In this document: piece after piece, positions 21,053-31,091 of the stretch
Position numbering within the stretch: the stretch's first letter is position 1
Layout: every line of letters begins with the position of its first letter
From: Desulfosoma caldarium
GTDB taxonomy: Bacteria > Desulfobacterota > Syntrophobacteria > Syntrophobacterales > DSM-9756
DNA length: 64,000 nt
Direction: 5' to 3'
Assembly (NCBI RefSeq): GCF_003751385.1
Contig: NZ_RJVA01000013.1
Location: 124,001 to 188,000, forward strand
The notes under the pieces: generated by a model
The model's database searches: none
What the model was told of the DNA's origin: nothing
Seen by the model: the letters and a program-made list of their open reading frames with translations, nothing else
Program-made: the position numbers and the translations under genes

Positions 21053-22528
21053 ATGGAACAGGTGATGAGCAGCATCAGTCTGAGCGCGATTGCTCCGGAG
21101 TTGGTTCTGGTCGCTTGCGGGTTGATCGTGTTAATGATTCAAGCTGTCGTCGGAAGAAAATATCCCGATTCTTTTGCCTACGTCTCCTTGCTGGGCGTGG
21201 CGGCCGCTTTGGTCTTGGTTTGGAAGCAGCCTGGGCCCTTTGAGGCGAGGATTATCGAATATTTCTTTATGGACATGTGGGTGGTGGACAATTTTTCTCG
21301 TTTCTTCAAGATCATCTTTCTTCTCGGGACCGGCCTGACCGTGCTCATTTCCATAAAATACCTGCACAATGAAGCGATGCAGCACAGCGAATACTACGCC
21401 CTGATGCTCATGTGCACCGTGGGCATGATGGTCATGGCCAGTGCGTCGGAACTGATCACCATCTTTCTGGGCGTGGAACTCATGTCCATCTCCCTTTACG
21501 CCCTGACGGGGTACACGAGAACGCGGATGCTGGCCAATGAAGCGGCCATCAAGTATTTCATTCTGGGATCCTTTGCGTCGGCCTTTCTCATTTATGGCAT
21601 TGCCTTGATTTATGGGACAACGGGCACGTCGCAAATTCCCGCCATCGCCGAGTTTCTGGCCAAGGCCGGCAGTGGAGCGAGCGTGCTGGTCATGGGTATG
21701 GCGCTTATTCTCATCGGCTTTGCCTTCAAGACGGCGGCGGTTCCCTTTCACATGTGGGCGCCGGATGTCTACGAAGGCGCACCGGCTCCCGTGACCGGCT
21801 TCATGTCGGCGGGCCCGAAGGCAGCGGCCTTTGCGGCCTTTGTGCGCATCTTCATGGAGGCGTTGCCCGGGTTGCAGACGGATTGGGTCATGGTCATCTG
21901 GATTCTCGCGGCTCTGACCATGACGGTCGGCAACGTCATTGCTCTGGTGCAGGAAAACATCAAGAGAATGCTTGCCTATTCGAGCATTGCCCATGCGGGG
22001 TATGTGCTGGTGGCCTTTCTTGCCGCGGGAGAGCTGGGCCTGACGAGTATTCTCTATTACATGTTGGTTTATACTTTTATGAATCTTGGGGCCTTTGCGG
22101 TGATTACGATGCTGGCGGGCGCTGGGGAATCCCGCGTCAGGGTAGACGATTACCGAGGCGTGGGATACAAGCATCCCGTGGCGGCCTTGGCCATGAGCTT
22201 GTTCCTGTTCTCTTTGGCGGGCATTCCGCCCACAGGGGGGTTTCTGGGCAAGTTTTACATCTTTTCTGCGGCCGTCAAACAGGGTTTTATCTGGCTGGCC
22301 ATCATCGGTGTGTTGAACAGTGTGGTCTCCGTCTATTACTACCTTAGGGTTACGGTGGCCATGTACATGCAACCTGCGGCACAACCTGAAGATGTGCCGG
22401 CGGCGACGGCCCTGTCCCCGGCCCTCATTATTGCGGTGTGCATTTCCGCCTATGGCGTCTTGACGTTGGGGCTGTTTCCTTCAAGCTATGTGGCCATTGT
22501 CAAGGCGTCCTTCCTCTCCTTTCTCTAA
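21053..22528 (+). CDS. nuoN: NADH-quinone oxidoreductase subunit N
   Basis: A 491-residue antiporter-like subunit nearest to NuoK. NuoN motifs include FLGVELMSISLYALTGYTRT (conserved glutamate), FKTAAVPFHMWAPDVYEGAP and KRMLAYSSIAHAGYVLV. It begins 3 bases after nuoM. A 97-base gap separates it from fdhA, with no clear terminator. Confidence 0.97.
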   Translation: MEQVMSSISLSAIAPELVLVACGLIVLMIQAVVGRKYPDSFAYVSLLGVAAALVLVWKQPGPFEARIIEYFFMDMWVVDNFSRFFKIIFLLGTGLTVLISIKYLHNEAMQHSEYYALMLMCTVGMMVMASASELITIFLGVELMSISLYALTGYTRTRMLANEAAIKYFILGSFASAFLIYGIALIYGTTGTSQIPAIAEFLAKAGSGASVLVMGMALILIGFAFKTAAVPFHMWAPDVYEGAPAPVTGFMSAGPKAAAFAAFVRIFMEALPGLQTDWVMVIWILAALTMTVGNVIALVQENIKRMLAYSSIAHAGYVLVAFLAAGELGLTSILYYMLVYTFMNLGAFAVITMLAGAGESRVRVDDYRGVGYKHPVAALAMSLFLFSLAGIPPTGGFLGKFYIFSAAVKQGFIWLAIIGVLNSVVSVYYYLRVTVAMYMQPAAQPEDVPAATALSPALIIAVCISAYGVLTLGLFPSSYVAIVKASFLSFL

Positions 22529-22625
22529 GGCCCGCCCGCAAGGGTTTTCATAGCGCTCGATTCGGGCTAGACTAGTGCGCAAGGCACGGCGAAAGGCATG
22601 TTGGTCTAACAAGAGAGAGAAAGCC

Positions 22626-25298
22626 ATGAGTTCGGTGAAGCTGACAATTGATGGGCGGGAGCTGGCGGTCGCCGTCGGAAGCAGCATCCTCGATGCGGCT
22701 AAGGCCGCAGGCATTTCAATTCCAACCCTATGCTATCATGAGCGGTTAAATCCCATCGGGTCATGCAATCTGTGCGTGGTGGAAGTTCAGGGGAAGACCA
22801 GTCCCGTGCAAGCGTGTAAAACCGCGGTGGAAGACGGGATGGTCGTGACTACCGATTCCGAGCTTTTACAAAGCATGCGGCACAAAGCCCTGCAGCGCCT
22901 TTTGGCGCATCATCCCTTGGATTGCCCTGTCTGTGACAAGGCCGGGGACTGCCGATTGCAGGATCTGGTTTTTGAACTGGGCGTGACCGCGGAACAATAC
23001 GAAGAACCCAAAGAGCGGAGCGAGGTCGCCTACGCGACGCCACTTATTAAGTACTGGCGGGATCGATGCGTGTTGTGCCAGCGCTGTGCGTCGGCGTGCC
23101 GGGAAATCAAGGGCCAGGGTGCCATAGATTTTATCGAAACCAACGGCACGCTGGAGATGAAGGTCACGCCGGAAAAGTGCGTCTCTTGTGGTGAGTGCCT
23201 GCAAGTGTGCCCGACGGGTGCGCTTACGGAGAACCTCAGCCCTTTGAAGGCGCGTACCTTCACCGGGAAGAAGGTACCAACCACGTGCACGTACTGCGGG
23301 TGCGGCTGTCAAGTCGAGCTGAACGTTTTGGAAAATCGCGTGGTCGCGGTGAACGGGCGTCATGACCCGGACATCAATGAGGCGAGTTTGTGCGTCAAGG
23401 GCCGATTCGGCTACGAGTTTATTGCCAGCCCAGAGAGGCTGACCAAGCCACTGATACGACGCGGCGAGGGCTTCGTGGAAGTCGGCTGGAACGAAGCTTT
23501 GGATGAGGTTGCCAAGAACTTGTCGCGCATCAAGGCGGAGTACGGGCCCGACGCCATTGGGGGCTTCGCATCGGCTAAGTGCACGAATGAAGACAATTAC
23601 GTGTTTCAGAAGTTCATGCGCGCGGTGATCGGCACCAACAATGTTGATCATTGCGCCCGTCTCTGACACAGCTCCACGGTGGCAGGTCTTGCCGCCACGT
23701 TTGGAAGCGGGGCCATGACGAATCCTTTCAAGGATGTGCTCCGTTCCGGGGTGATCTTGCTGACGGGAACGAACACCACGGCCAATCACCCTATCATTGC
23801 CAATTATATTCACGAAGCGGTAACCAAACACGGGGCGAAGCTCATCGTGGTGGATCCGCGCCGGATTAAGCTTGTGGACATTGCGACCCTATGGCTGCAG
23901 CCTGCGGTCGGCACCAATGTGGCCTGGATCAATGGGCTCATGCATGTCATCATCAAAGAAAATCTGTACAACAAGGCATATGTGGAGGAGCGCACGGAGG
24001 GGTTTGAAGAGCTCAAAGCATGCCTGCAAAAGTACACACCCAAGGCCGTTGCCAAGATCACGGGTTTGAAGGAAAAGGAGATTGTCGCGGCGGCTCGCCT
24101 CTTTGCCACCTCTGGGCCTGGGTCCATTTTATACGCCATGGGCATTACCCAGCACACGTCCGGAACCGACAATGTCAAATCCCTCGCGGCCCTTTCCATG
24201 CTTTGCGGCTATGTGGGGGTTCCCGGCGGCGGCGTGTGTCCGCTCCGCGGCCAGAACAACGTGCAAGGGGCCTGCGACATGGGAGGCTTGCCCAACGTCT
24301 ATTCCGGCTACCAGGTCGTAACGTCGGAAGAGATTCGGCAGAAGTTTGAAAAAGCCTGGAATGTGCCGAAACTTCCCGATAAGGTGGGCATGACCGTGAC
24401 CGAAATGGGCCTGGCGGCGGGCAAGACCATTAAGGCGCTCTACATCATGGGTGAAAACCCTGTGCTCAGCGACGCGGACATCAACCATGCCGAAAAGGCC
24501 TTGGCATCCCTAGATTTTCTGGTGGTTCAGGACATCTTTATGACCGAGACGGCGAAGCTGGCCCATGTGGTGCTGCCCAGCGCCTGTTTTGCGGAAAAGG
24601 ATGGCACCTTTACCAACACCGAACGCAAAGTGCTTCGGGTGCGGAAGGCTGTGGATCCACCTGGGGAGGCCAAGGATGACTGGTGGATTACGGCAGAGAT
24701 TGCCAAACGCATGGGGTATTCCATGGCCTATGATGGGCCGGAAGCTATCATGAAGGAAATCAACGCCGTGACCCCAAGTTACGGCGGTATCACCTATGAA
24801 CGGCTGGAAAAGGGCGGGCTGGCGTGGCCGTGTCCGACCACGGATCATCCGGGAACGCCCATACTGCATGTGGGACGGTTTGCGCGAGGCAAAGGCGCCT
24901 TTTTTGCCATCGACTACAAGCCGCCGGCAGAACCCACGGATGAGGAGTACCCCTTCGTGCTCACGACGGGCCGCGTCCATTGGCATTACCACACCGGGAC
25001 CATGACTCGAAAGGGTAACGCCCTAACACGCCTCTACCCTGAACCTTTGGCTGAAATCAATGCCCAGGACGCCAAGCGGCTCAAAATTGCCGACGGAGAA
25101 CTGGTGCGCATCTCGTCCCGCCGAGGTTCCATCACCATCAAGGCCATGGTCTCCAAGATTACGGCCAAGGGGGTTGTCTTCGTGCCGTTCCACTTTTACG
25201 AAGCGGCGGCCAACAAACTCACCATCAACGCTCTGGATCCCGTCGCAAAGATTCCGGAATTAAAAGTCTGCGCCGTCAAGGTGGAGAAAGCCGCTTAA
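22626..25298 (+). CDS. fdhA: selenocysteine formate dehydrogenase alpha subunit with NuoG-like N-terminus
   Basis: The frame runs through an internal TGA at 23664-23666, read as selenocysteine 347 of 890. The context is CARL-Sec-HSSTVAGLAA, the formate dehydrogenase active site (Sec followed by His). Before it lie a 2Fe-2S domain (CYHERLNPIGSCNLC), a His/Cys cluster motif (HHPLDCPVCDKAGDC), two 4Fe-4S motifs (CVLCQRCASAC and CVSCGECLQVCP) and CTYCGCGC for the catalytic-domain cluster. After it come the molybdopterin domains (GENPVLSDADINHAE, VLTTGRVHWHYHTGTMTRKG). This is the NuoG-like FdhA type that oxidises formate to CO2 with Mo or W bis-MGD. No beta or gamma subunit follows; the nuo operon precedes it. 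Confidence 0.95.
23664..23696 (+). promoter_or_regulatory. selenocysteine codon and bacterial SECIS hairpin
   Basis: TGA 23664-23666 is followed after 11 bases by GGTGGC (23678-23683), loop AGGTCTT, and GCCGCC (23691-23696), a 6-bp stem with one G-U pair. The loop begins AGGUCU, as in the classic E. coli fdhF SECIS element recognised by SelB. Spacing fits the bacterial type. Confidence 0.9.
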
Positions 25299-25494
25299 AG
25301 GGTACGGCACCACTGTTAAACGGGGTCCCCGGTCCAAGCGCAACGCATGGATCGGGGATTTGCATCTCAGAGCCGGCGAAACATTCTAGACGGCGTTTCG
25401 ATGTTGGATTGCCCGGACAGCGATGTCGGACGCTGTGCGTCTGAGTGCTCAGCATCATGCTTTAACCGCTGTCCCGGCAAAGTTGGAGGATGCG

Positions 25495-26931
25495 ATGTCC
25501 GTTTCTTGGAAAACCATTGGACTAATTTGCTGCCTCAGCTTCGTGGTGGCTGGGGTTACGCTAGGACCTTCGGGCAAGCCGGCTTGGGGTTCGAACAATT
25601 CTTGGGCTGCCGAAGAGCCAAAGACGGATGAAAAAGACCATGACGAAGCCAAGCGACCGCTGGTGATTGTGCCAAAGGAACCAGTGCCACCATTGAAGAC
25701 AGAAAGAATCGACGAAACGGCAAAAAAGATTGGATCGACACTTGACAACATGAGCGAGAAAGCTTCCAGGCGTTTGGGCACTTGGGTCAATGCCAGGTTA
25801 TTTTTTGGAATCAGCTGGTTGAAGCTCCTGTTCTGCCTTGGTCTTGTCTTTGCCGTTGTGGTTTTTGAGCGGCTGGTGCGCTTTGTTGTGCGTCGGAAGC
25901 TGCAGATGATTCAGGACACCAAAGGTAGTGAAAGTTGGCAGTTTTTGATCTTGGAAACTGTGCGAACGCCACTGACCCTTTTCATTTGGGTTTACGGCAT
26001 CTACGCGGCGCTTTCCCCGTTATTTGGGCACTTTCAGGCACCCGACGGCACGAACCTGGTCCATTTGGTGGCAAGCCGAAGTGCCGATTTGGGCGGTATC
26101 ATCGTGCTCATTTGGATTGTCTTTCGCCTGGCGACGGTGGTGGATGTTCGTCTGAAAAAATGGGCTGCCACCACGGAAAGTACCATCGATGACATGTTGG
26201 TTCCTCTGGTGGGCAAAAGCTTGCGCATCTTCGTGATAGCCATTGGTGCTGTGATGGTGCTCCAGACTATGACCGGAATCGACTTGGGACCGCTCATCGC
26301 GTCTTTGGGCATTGGAGGTTTGGCGCTGGCTTTGGCGGCCAAAGAATCGGTGGCCAATTTCTTTGGCACGCTGACCATCCTGTTTGACAAGCCCTTTCAG
26401 GTCAATGATCGCATCCTGGTGGACGGTTATGACGGCGTGGTGGAATCCGTGGGCTTTCGCAGCACTCGGATAAGAACGCTCACGGGCCATCTGGTGACGG
26501 TGCCCAACGAAAGAATCGTCAGCTCAACTATTGAAAATATCACCAGACGCCCCCATATTCGATGGTTGACCAATATCACCATCACCTATGATACGCCGCC
26601 GCACAAGGTGGAACGTGCCGTGGAGATCCTTAACAAGATTCTTGAAAATCACGAAGGTATGCATCCGAATTTTCCGCCCAGGGTTTACTTTAACGGTTTT
26701 AATGATTGGAGCCTCAATATCATGGTCATTGCCTGGTATCATCCACCGAATTACTGGGACTTCCAGGCTTGGTTACAAAAAACCTGTTTGGCGATCCTGA
26801 AGGCTTTTAACGAAGAAGGAATCGATTTCGCCTTTCCGACGCGGACCCTTTATCTGGCCAACGACGATCGCAGACAGCTCAAGCTGAAAATGCTTCGAGG
26901 CACCACAGATGTGCCCATCACAGAAGGTTGA
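25495..26931 (+). CDS. MscS-family mechanosensitive ion channel
   Basis: From ATG 25495 the product has 478 residues. The N-terminus [20 protein letters not shown] looks like a signal peptide. A charged periplasmic segment follows (about 40-100), then membrane helices and the MscS core: [20 protein letters not shown] (the Gly/Ala-rich TM3 pore helix), then the beta domain [19 protein letters not shown] and [17 protein letters not shown]. Such channels release solutes during osmotic downshock. A GGAGG ribosome site supports the start. The end overlaps the convergent sigma-54 regulator gene by 14 bases. Confidence 0.93.
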   Translation: MSVSWKTIGLICCLSFVVAGVTLGPSGKPAWGSNNSWAAEEPKTDEKDHDEAKRPLVIVPKEPVPPLKTERIDETAKKIGSTLDNMSEKASRRLGTWVNARLFFGISWLKLLFCLGLVFAVVVFERLVRFVVRRKLQMIQDTKGSESWQFLILETVRTPLTLFIWVYGIYAALSPLFGHFQAPDGTNLVHLVASRSADLGGIIVLIWIVFRLATVVDVRLKKWAATTESTIDDMLVPLVGKSLRIFVIAIGAVMVLQTMTGIDLGPLIASLGIGGLALALAAKESVANFFGTLTILFDKPFQVNDRILVDGYDGVVESVGFRSTRIRTLTGHLVTVPNERIVSSTIENITRRPHIRWLTNITITYDTPPHKVERAVEILNKILENHEGMHPNFPPRVYFNGFNDWSLNIMVIAWYHPPNYWDFQAWLQKTCLAILKAFNEEGIDFAFPTRTLYLANDDRRQLKLKMLRGTTDVPITEG

Positions 26932-28948
26932 GTTTTTTCAGCTTGGCGTAAAGCGTGTTTCGGCCGATGCCGAGAGCCCGGGCGGCTTGCGAAATGTTGC
27001 CTTGAAAATGGGCGTAGGCCTGGCGAATCGATTCCGCTTCGCGCCGCCTCAAGTTGAAGTCGAGGTGGTCGCAAGAGCCCGGCGCGGGACCATCCTTTTG
27101 GACAATGGCTTCGGGAAGACAGTCTGCGGAAAGGACATCGTTGGGCATCAGGGCCACGGCCGCCTCGATGGCGTGGCGTAGCTCCCTCACGTTGCCCGGC
27201 CAATGGTACCGGTGGAGGGCGTCGTAGAAATCGGGGAGCACGGCCCGAACGCGCCGCGCCAATGTCTTCGAATAGAGCGTAAGAAAATGCTGCACCAACA
27301 ATTCCAGGTCTTCTTTTCTTTCCCGCAAGGGCGGCAGCGCAATGCGGACCACTTGGAGGCGGTAGAACAGGTCTTCGCGGAACAAGCCATCAGCCACCCT
27401 TTGCGCCAAGTCGCGATGGGTCGCTGCGATGATGCGCACATCCACTTTGATGGGCTTGTTGCCTCCGACACGGGTCACCTGACCGTCTTCCAGAACCCGC
27501 AGGAGATTTACCTGCATGTCCAGAGGCATCTCGGCGATCTCATCCAAAAAAAGTGTACCGCTGTCGGCCGATTCAAACAAGCCACGGCTTCCTCCGCGGC
27601 GTGCTCCTGTGAACGCCCCCTCCTCGTACCCGAACAAAACGCTCTGAATAAGCCCGGATGGGATGGCTCCACAGTTCACGGCCACAAAGGGCCCGGCTTT
27701 TCTTCGACTTGCCTCGTGAATGGCCCGGGCCAGGACTTCTTTCCCGGTGCCGCTTTCGCCCACAAGGAGCACCGTCGTGTCGGTGCGTGCCACGCGGCGG
27801 GCCACATCCACGGCTCGACAAATGGCGCGGCTGCGCCCTAGCACTTTCTGAAAAGGATCCTTCGTCGAACGAGAAGAGGATGACCCTTTGGGTGAAAAGT
27901 GGGGTTCTTGAAGAATGAGCAGGAAACCCATGACGGTGCCGTTGGGGCTGCTCATGGCATGTGCAAAGACGGGCAGTGCGGGGTTCGTGTGGCATCGCAC
28001 GGCCCTCACCCTTTTTTCGGGTTCTGCGATGTTTTTGGCGAAGGCCTTAAAGCTTCGAGGAAGGTCGAACCAGAGCTCTGCCTTGGCTCCTCGCCATTGG
28101 CCGGGCGGTATGCCCAATAGATCGGCAGCTGCGTTGTTGCCTTCCAGGATTCGACCCTCGGGATCCACCAGTACCAGGCCCGCACTCGTGGCGCCGAAAA
28201 GTTTTTGCACCAGGTTGAAAGCGCGAAACATCTGCTGCGCCGCTTCGATGCGATACAGACGGCTTTCAATGTGCCGTGCGCCATGAAGGGCCAGTTCCAG
28301 CGCCTGCCTGTGATCGGAATCCATAGGACCGGATATGTCCAACACTGCGACCGGCTTACCATCCCAGCCAAATATGGGAGCGGCGGAACAGATCCATCCG
28401 TGATGGCTTTCGCAGAAGTGTTCCCGGCCTTTCACTTGAAGAGGATGGCAACATTGGAGCGCGGTGCCTATGGCGTTGGTGCCCACACTGGCTTCCGACC
28501 AGTTGGCGCCGGGGCCAAAGTTCAGCCGGTCGGCGGCCGTCAAGGCCTTCACGTCGCCGAACATGCCCAAAAGATATCCTCGTTCTTCGCTGATGGTCAC
28601 CAAAAGGCCGCGGTCACGAATGAGCTCGTAGATTTCCATCTGCATATCCAGGGTGATATCCCGAAGGAATCGAAAAGCTTCGCCCAGTTCGGCGTCGGAG
28701 CGGATATCGCGACATTTGCCCTGCGAGGGATCTACACCGTTTTCTCGGCACCGGGACCAGGATCGAAGGATGACATCGCGAATGCCGTCGGCGCAAAGCC
28801 CTTGAAGCACATAGTCCTTCCAGGTCTTCAGGTCCAAGGTGTGCGCGGACAAGATGAGGGGTGATGACTTCGTTGCACCACTTCGCTTGGGAACCCTTTT
28901 GGAAGGAATGATCTGAAATCGCGAGCCCTGCCAGATCAATTCGTACAT
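26918..28948 (-). CDS. acoR: AcoR-like sigma-54-dependent transcriptional activator
   Basis: A 676-residue enhancer-binding protein. The N-terminus carries a GAF sensor domain of the AcoR type ([38 protein letters not shown]), then a PAS domain ([20 protein letters not shown]). The AAA+ domain shows GESGTGKE near residue 396 and GAFTGA near 445, the loop that contacts sigma-54, and the C-terminus is a Fis-type HTH ([20 protein letters not shown]). ATG 28948 is chosen because AAGGAGGT lies 7 bases upstream. It is divergent from the aco genes, whose promoter has a sigma-54 site, so it almost certainly activates them; acetoin sensing is inferred. Confidence 0.92.
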   Translation of the reverse strand: MYELIWQGSRFQIIPSKRVPKRSGATKSSPLILSAHTLDLKTWKDYVLQGLCADGIRDVILRSWSRCRENGVDPSQGKCRDIRSDAELGEAFRFLRDITLDMQMEIYELIRDRGLLVTISEERGYLLGMFGDVKALTAADRLNFGPGANWSEASVGTNAIGTALQCCHPLQVKGREHFCESHHGWICSAAPIFGWDGKPVAVLDISGPMDSDHRQALELALHGARHIESRLYRIEAAQQMFRAFNLVQKLFGATSAGLVLVDPEGRILEGNNAAADLLGIPPGQWRGAKAELWFDLPRSFKAFAKNIAEPEKRVRAVRCHTNPALPVFAHAMSSPNGTVMGFLLILQEPHFSPKGSSSSRSTKDPFQKVLGRSRAICRAVDVARRVARTDTTVLLVGESGTGKEVLARAIHEASRRKAGPFVAVNCGAIPSGLIQSVLFGYEEGAFTGARRGGSRGLFESADSGTLFLDEIAEMPLDMQVNLLRVLEDGQVTRVGGNKPIKVDVRIIAATHRDLAQRVADGLFREDLFYRLQVVRIALPPLRERKEDLELLVQHFLTLYSKTLARRVRAVLPDFYDALHRYHWPGNVRELRHAIEAAVALMPNDVLSADCLPEAIVQKDGPAPGSCDHLDFNLRRREAESIRQAYAHFQGNISQAARALGIGRNTLYAKLKKLNLL

Positions 28949-29100
28949 GGTTCCCACCTCCTTGAGAAAGGAAGAAACCGTGAGCGCTCGCCTCGAGGAG
29001 CTTCCAAAGCTTGCTCAAAAGCTCATTTTTCTTCTTTTCTAGAACGAAGCTCCTTGCCTGTCCAAGACTTTTTGAAGGCGACGACATGGTTGCCAAGACG

Positions 29101-29117
29101 TGTTCGATAACCGAACA
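29101..29117. promoter_or_regulatory. palindrome, probable AcoR upstream activating site
   Basis: TGTTCG-ATAAC-CGAACA is a perfect 6-bp inverted repeat with a 5-base spacer. It is centred about 61 bases upstream of the -24 element of the sigma-54 promoter and lies in the divergent region beside acoR. A Fis-type HTH dimer would bind such a site. Role inferred from position. Confidence 0.65.
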
Positions 29118-29168
29118 GGCTTTCTTGCGCCCGGGTTCGTAACGGCGCCATGGCTGGGCCTTGAAGGG

Positions 29169-29184
29169 TGGCACCGGTTTTGCC
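29169..29184 (+). promoter_or_regulatory. sigma-54 (-24/-12) promoter of the aco operon
   Basis: TGGCAC, five bases, then TTGCC: the GG (29170-29171) and GC (29182-29183) doublets are exactly 10 bases apart, as sigma-54 requires. The E2 gene starts 59 bases downstream. Confidence 0.85.
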
Positions 29185-29242
29185 CACATCTTTCGGGAAG
29201 CATTGATGGCCCAAAGACCCTGCGTACACAAGGAGGAGAGCC

Positions 29243-30577
29243 GTGGCCGTGCACGTTTTCATGCCCAAGTGGGGCCTGACCATGACCGAAGGAAAGATCA
29301 CCCGCTGGTTCAAGCAGGAAGGAGACGCGGTGGTCAAAGGTGAGCCGCTCTTTGAAGTGGAGACGAGTAAGATCACCAACGTGGTGGAAGCGCCGGCCAG
29401 CGGCAGGGTGTACCGGATTTTGGTGCCGGCCGGAACAACCGTGCCGGTGAAGACGAGGGTGGCGGTGATTGCCGAAGAGGGGGATGAGCCGCAGAGGCTG
29501 CGTGCCGAGTCAGCGCCTGTTGAGGAAGCTGGGGTGGAAAAGGAAGTGGAGGCGGCTTCTAAGGGCGCTTTTGTGCAGGCGACGCCGGCGGCGCGGCGTT
29601 TGGCCAAGGAATGGGGGCTGGATCTGGCAGCCGTTACGGGATCCGGGCCGGAAGGGCGCGTGACCGAACAGGACGTGCGCCGTCACAGGGAAGCACTGAC
29701 CGCGCAGCCGGCCGTGAGCCCGCAGGCGCAAGCCCTGGCGAACAAGGAAGGTATCGACCTTTCCACCGTTCAAGGGACGGGCGAAGGGGGCCGCATCACC
29801 AAGGCGGATGTATTGCGTGCCGCAGAAGCGAGGAAAAAGGCTCAGGCCGCTCCCGCCCCTCAAGGCTTTGAAGGAACCAGGGTGCTGCCGGGCACGGTGC
29901 TTCCCATGACCGGCATGCGTCGCCTCATTGCCGACAACATGATGGCAAGCCTGCACCAGTCAGCACAACTCACCGTGTTTGTGGAAGTGGACGTCACCGA
30001 ACTGCTTCGCCTCAAGAACCTTGTGCATCAACGCTTCACGGCGCCCGAAGATCCCAAGGTCGGCACCAACGACCTGATCTGCTATGCCGTATGCCGGGCG
30101 CTTCGCCGGGTCCCCATCCTAAATTCCTGGCTCACAGAAGAGGGCATTCGCGTCCACGACGTCGTGAATTTGGGCATTGCCGTCGCCTTGCCTCAGGGGC
30201 TCATTGTGCCCAACGTGAAAAACGCCCACCAGAAGAGCCTTTTGGAACTGTCTCAAGAGATTAAGGACCTGGTGAGCAAGGCTCGAGAGAATCGCCTAAG
30301 CATCGACGAAATTCAGGGGGGAACCTTTACGGTCACCAATGTGAGCATGCTGGGAGTGGATGGTTTCACGCCCATCCTCAACCCGCCGGAAACAGGCATT
30401 TTGGGAGTGGGTCGTGCTATGGCCAAGCCTGCCGTGTTTCAGAACCAGATCGTCATTCGCCAGCTCATGACCCTGAGCTTGACCTTTGATCATCGTGTCA
30501 CCGACGGGGCCCCGGCCATGACCTTTTTGAGAACCTTGGCGGATTTTCTGGAAGAACCCGCCACCTTGATCGCTTAG
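29243..30577 (+). CDS. acoC: dihydrolipoamide acyltransferase (E2) of acetoin-type dehydrogenase
   Basis: A 444-residue E2 core subunit. Residues 1-80 are a lipoyl domain with the lipoyl-lysine in FEVETSKITNVVEAP. Two peripheral subunit-binding domains follow, near 113-150 (ATPAARRLAKEWGLDL...GRVTEQDV) and 158-195 (SPQAQALANKEGIDL...GRITKADV). The acyltransferase domain ends with LTFDHRVTDGAPAMTFL, containing the catalytic DHRxxDG motif. E2 transfers the acetyl group to CoA. GTG 29243 has a GGAGGAGAG site upstream. It is the first gene behind the sigma-54 promoter. Confidence 0.92.
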   Translation: MAVHVFMPKWGLTMTEGKITRWFKQEGDAVVKGEPLFEVETSKITNVVEAPASGRVYRILVPAGTTVPVKTRVAVIAEEGDEPQRLRAESAPVEEAGVEKEVEAASKGAFVQATPAARRLAKEWGLDLAAVTGSGPEGRVTEQDVRRHREALTAQPAVSPQAQALANKEGIDLSTVQGTGEGGRITKADVLRAAEARKKAQAAPAPQGFEGTRVLPGTVLPMTGMRRLIADNMMASLHQSAQLTVFVEVDVTELLRLKNLVHQRFTAPEDPKVGTNDLICYAVCRALRRVPILNSWLTEEGIRVHDVVNLGIAVALPQGLIVPNVKNAHQKSLLELSQEIKDLVSKARENRLSIDEIQGGTFTVTNVSMLGVDGFTPILNPPETGILGVGRAMAKPAVFQNQIVIRQLMTLSLTFDHRVTDGAPAMTFLRTLADFLEEPATLIA

Positions 30578-30689
30578 CACCGGGCATTCACCAGTAGACC
30601 GGCGGAGCGGCCCGGGGCACCAGGGGCCATGGCGCCTTGGGACATCGACGTAGCAAAAAGGGGCCAAACGCCGCCGAAGGACGGAGCGC

Positions 30690-31067
30690 ATGAAAGGCAA
30701 GCGATTCATTGTGGAATTGGGCACGGGCGCGGATCTGCACGGTGAGGATGTGACAAAAGCCGCCTGCCGGGCGGTAAGGGACGCCATTGGAAGAAGCTGC
30801 CTGTGCGGGTTGGTGGAGATTCTGGGGCTTGAAAGGCTGGAGGAGGTTCAGGTGGAGATCCTCGTGGCCTGTCCCGATCCGGATCGTGTGGACCGAGAGG
30901 CCGTGGCGGCGGAAGTTCCCATCGGCCGCAAGACCGTTCGCGTGATGTTTGGGGGTATGACAGCCCCCGGCCTCTGCGTGGACCGTTTTGCTAAGGGTTG
31001 TGACCGGATCGTGGTGGCCAACGTGGCGCTTACCGTATCCGTGGACTCACAAAGAACGGGTGCCTGA
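30690..31067 (+). CDS. Lin0512 family protein
   Basis: A 125-residue protein matching the Lin0512 family: KRFIVELGTGADLHGEDVTK at the start, AACRAVRDAI, a central VEILVACPDPDRVD, VMFGGMTAPGLCVDRF, and a final IVVANVALTVSVD. These are small soluble proteins of unknown function. The gene sits between E2 and E1 alpha of the aco cluster on the same strand, so it probably supports that system, but the role is not known. Confidence 0.8.
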   Translation: MKGKRFIVELGTGADLHGEDVTKAACRAVRDAIGRSCLCGLVEILGLERLEEVQVEILVACPDPDRVDREAVAAEVPIGRKTVRVMFGGMTAPGLCVDRFAKGCDRIVVANVALTVSVDSQRTGA

Positions 31068-31091
31068 GGCAACCCGCGGGGGAGGTGCACC

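Noticed and set aside
21131-22384. Open frame antisense to nuoN
   Set aside because: Shadow of the nuoN gene, with no ribosome site or domain.
23664-23666. Stop codon splitting fdhA into two genes
   Set aside because: The TGA falls on the Sec-His site of FdhA with a SECIS hairpin after it, and both halves are parts of one protein in one frame.
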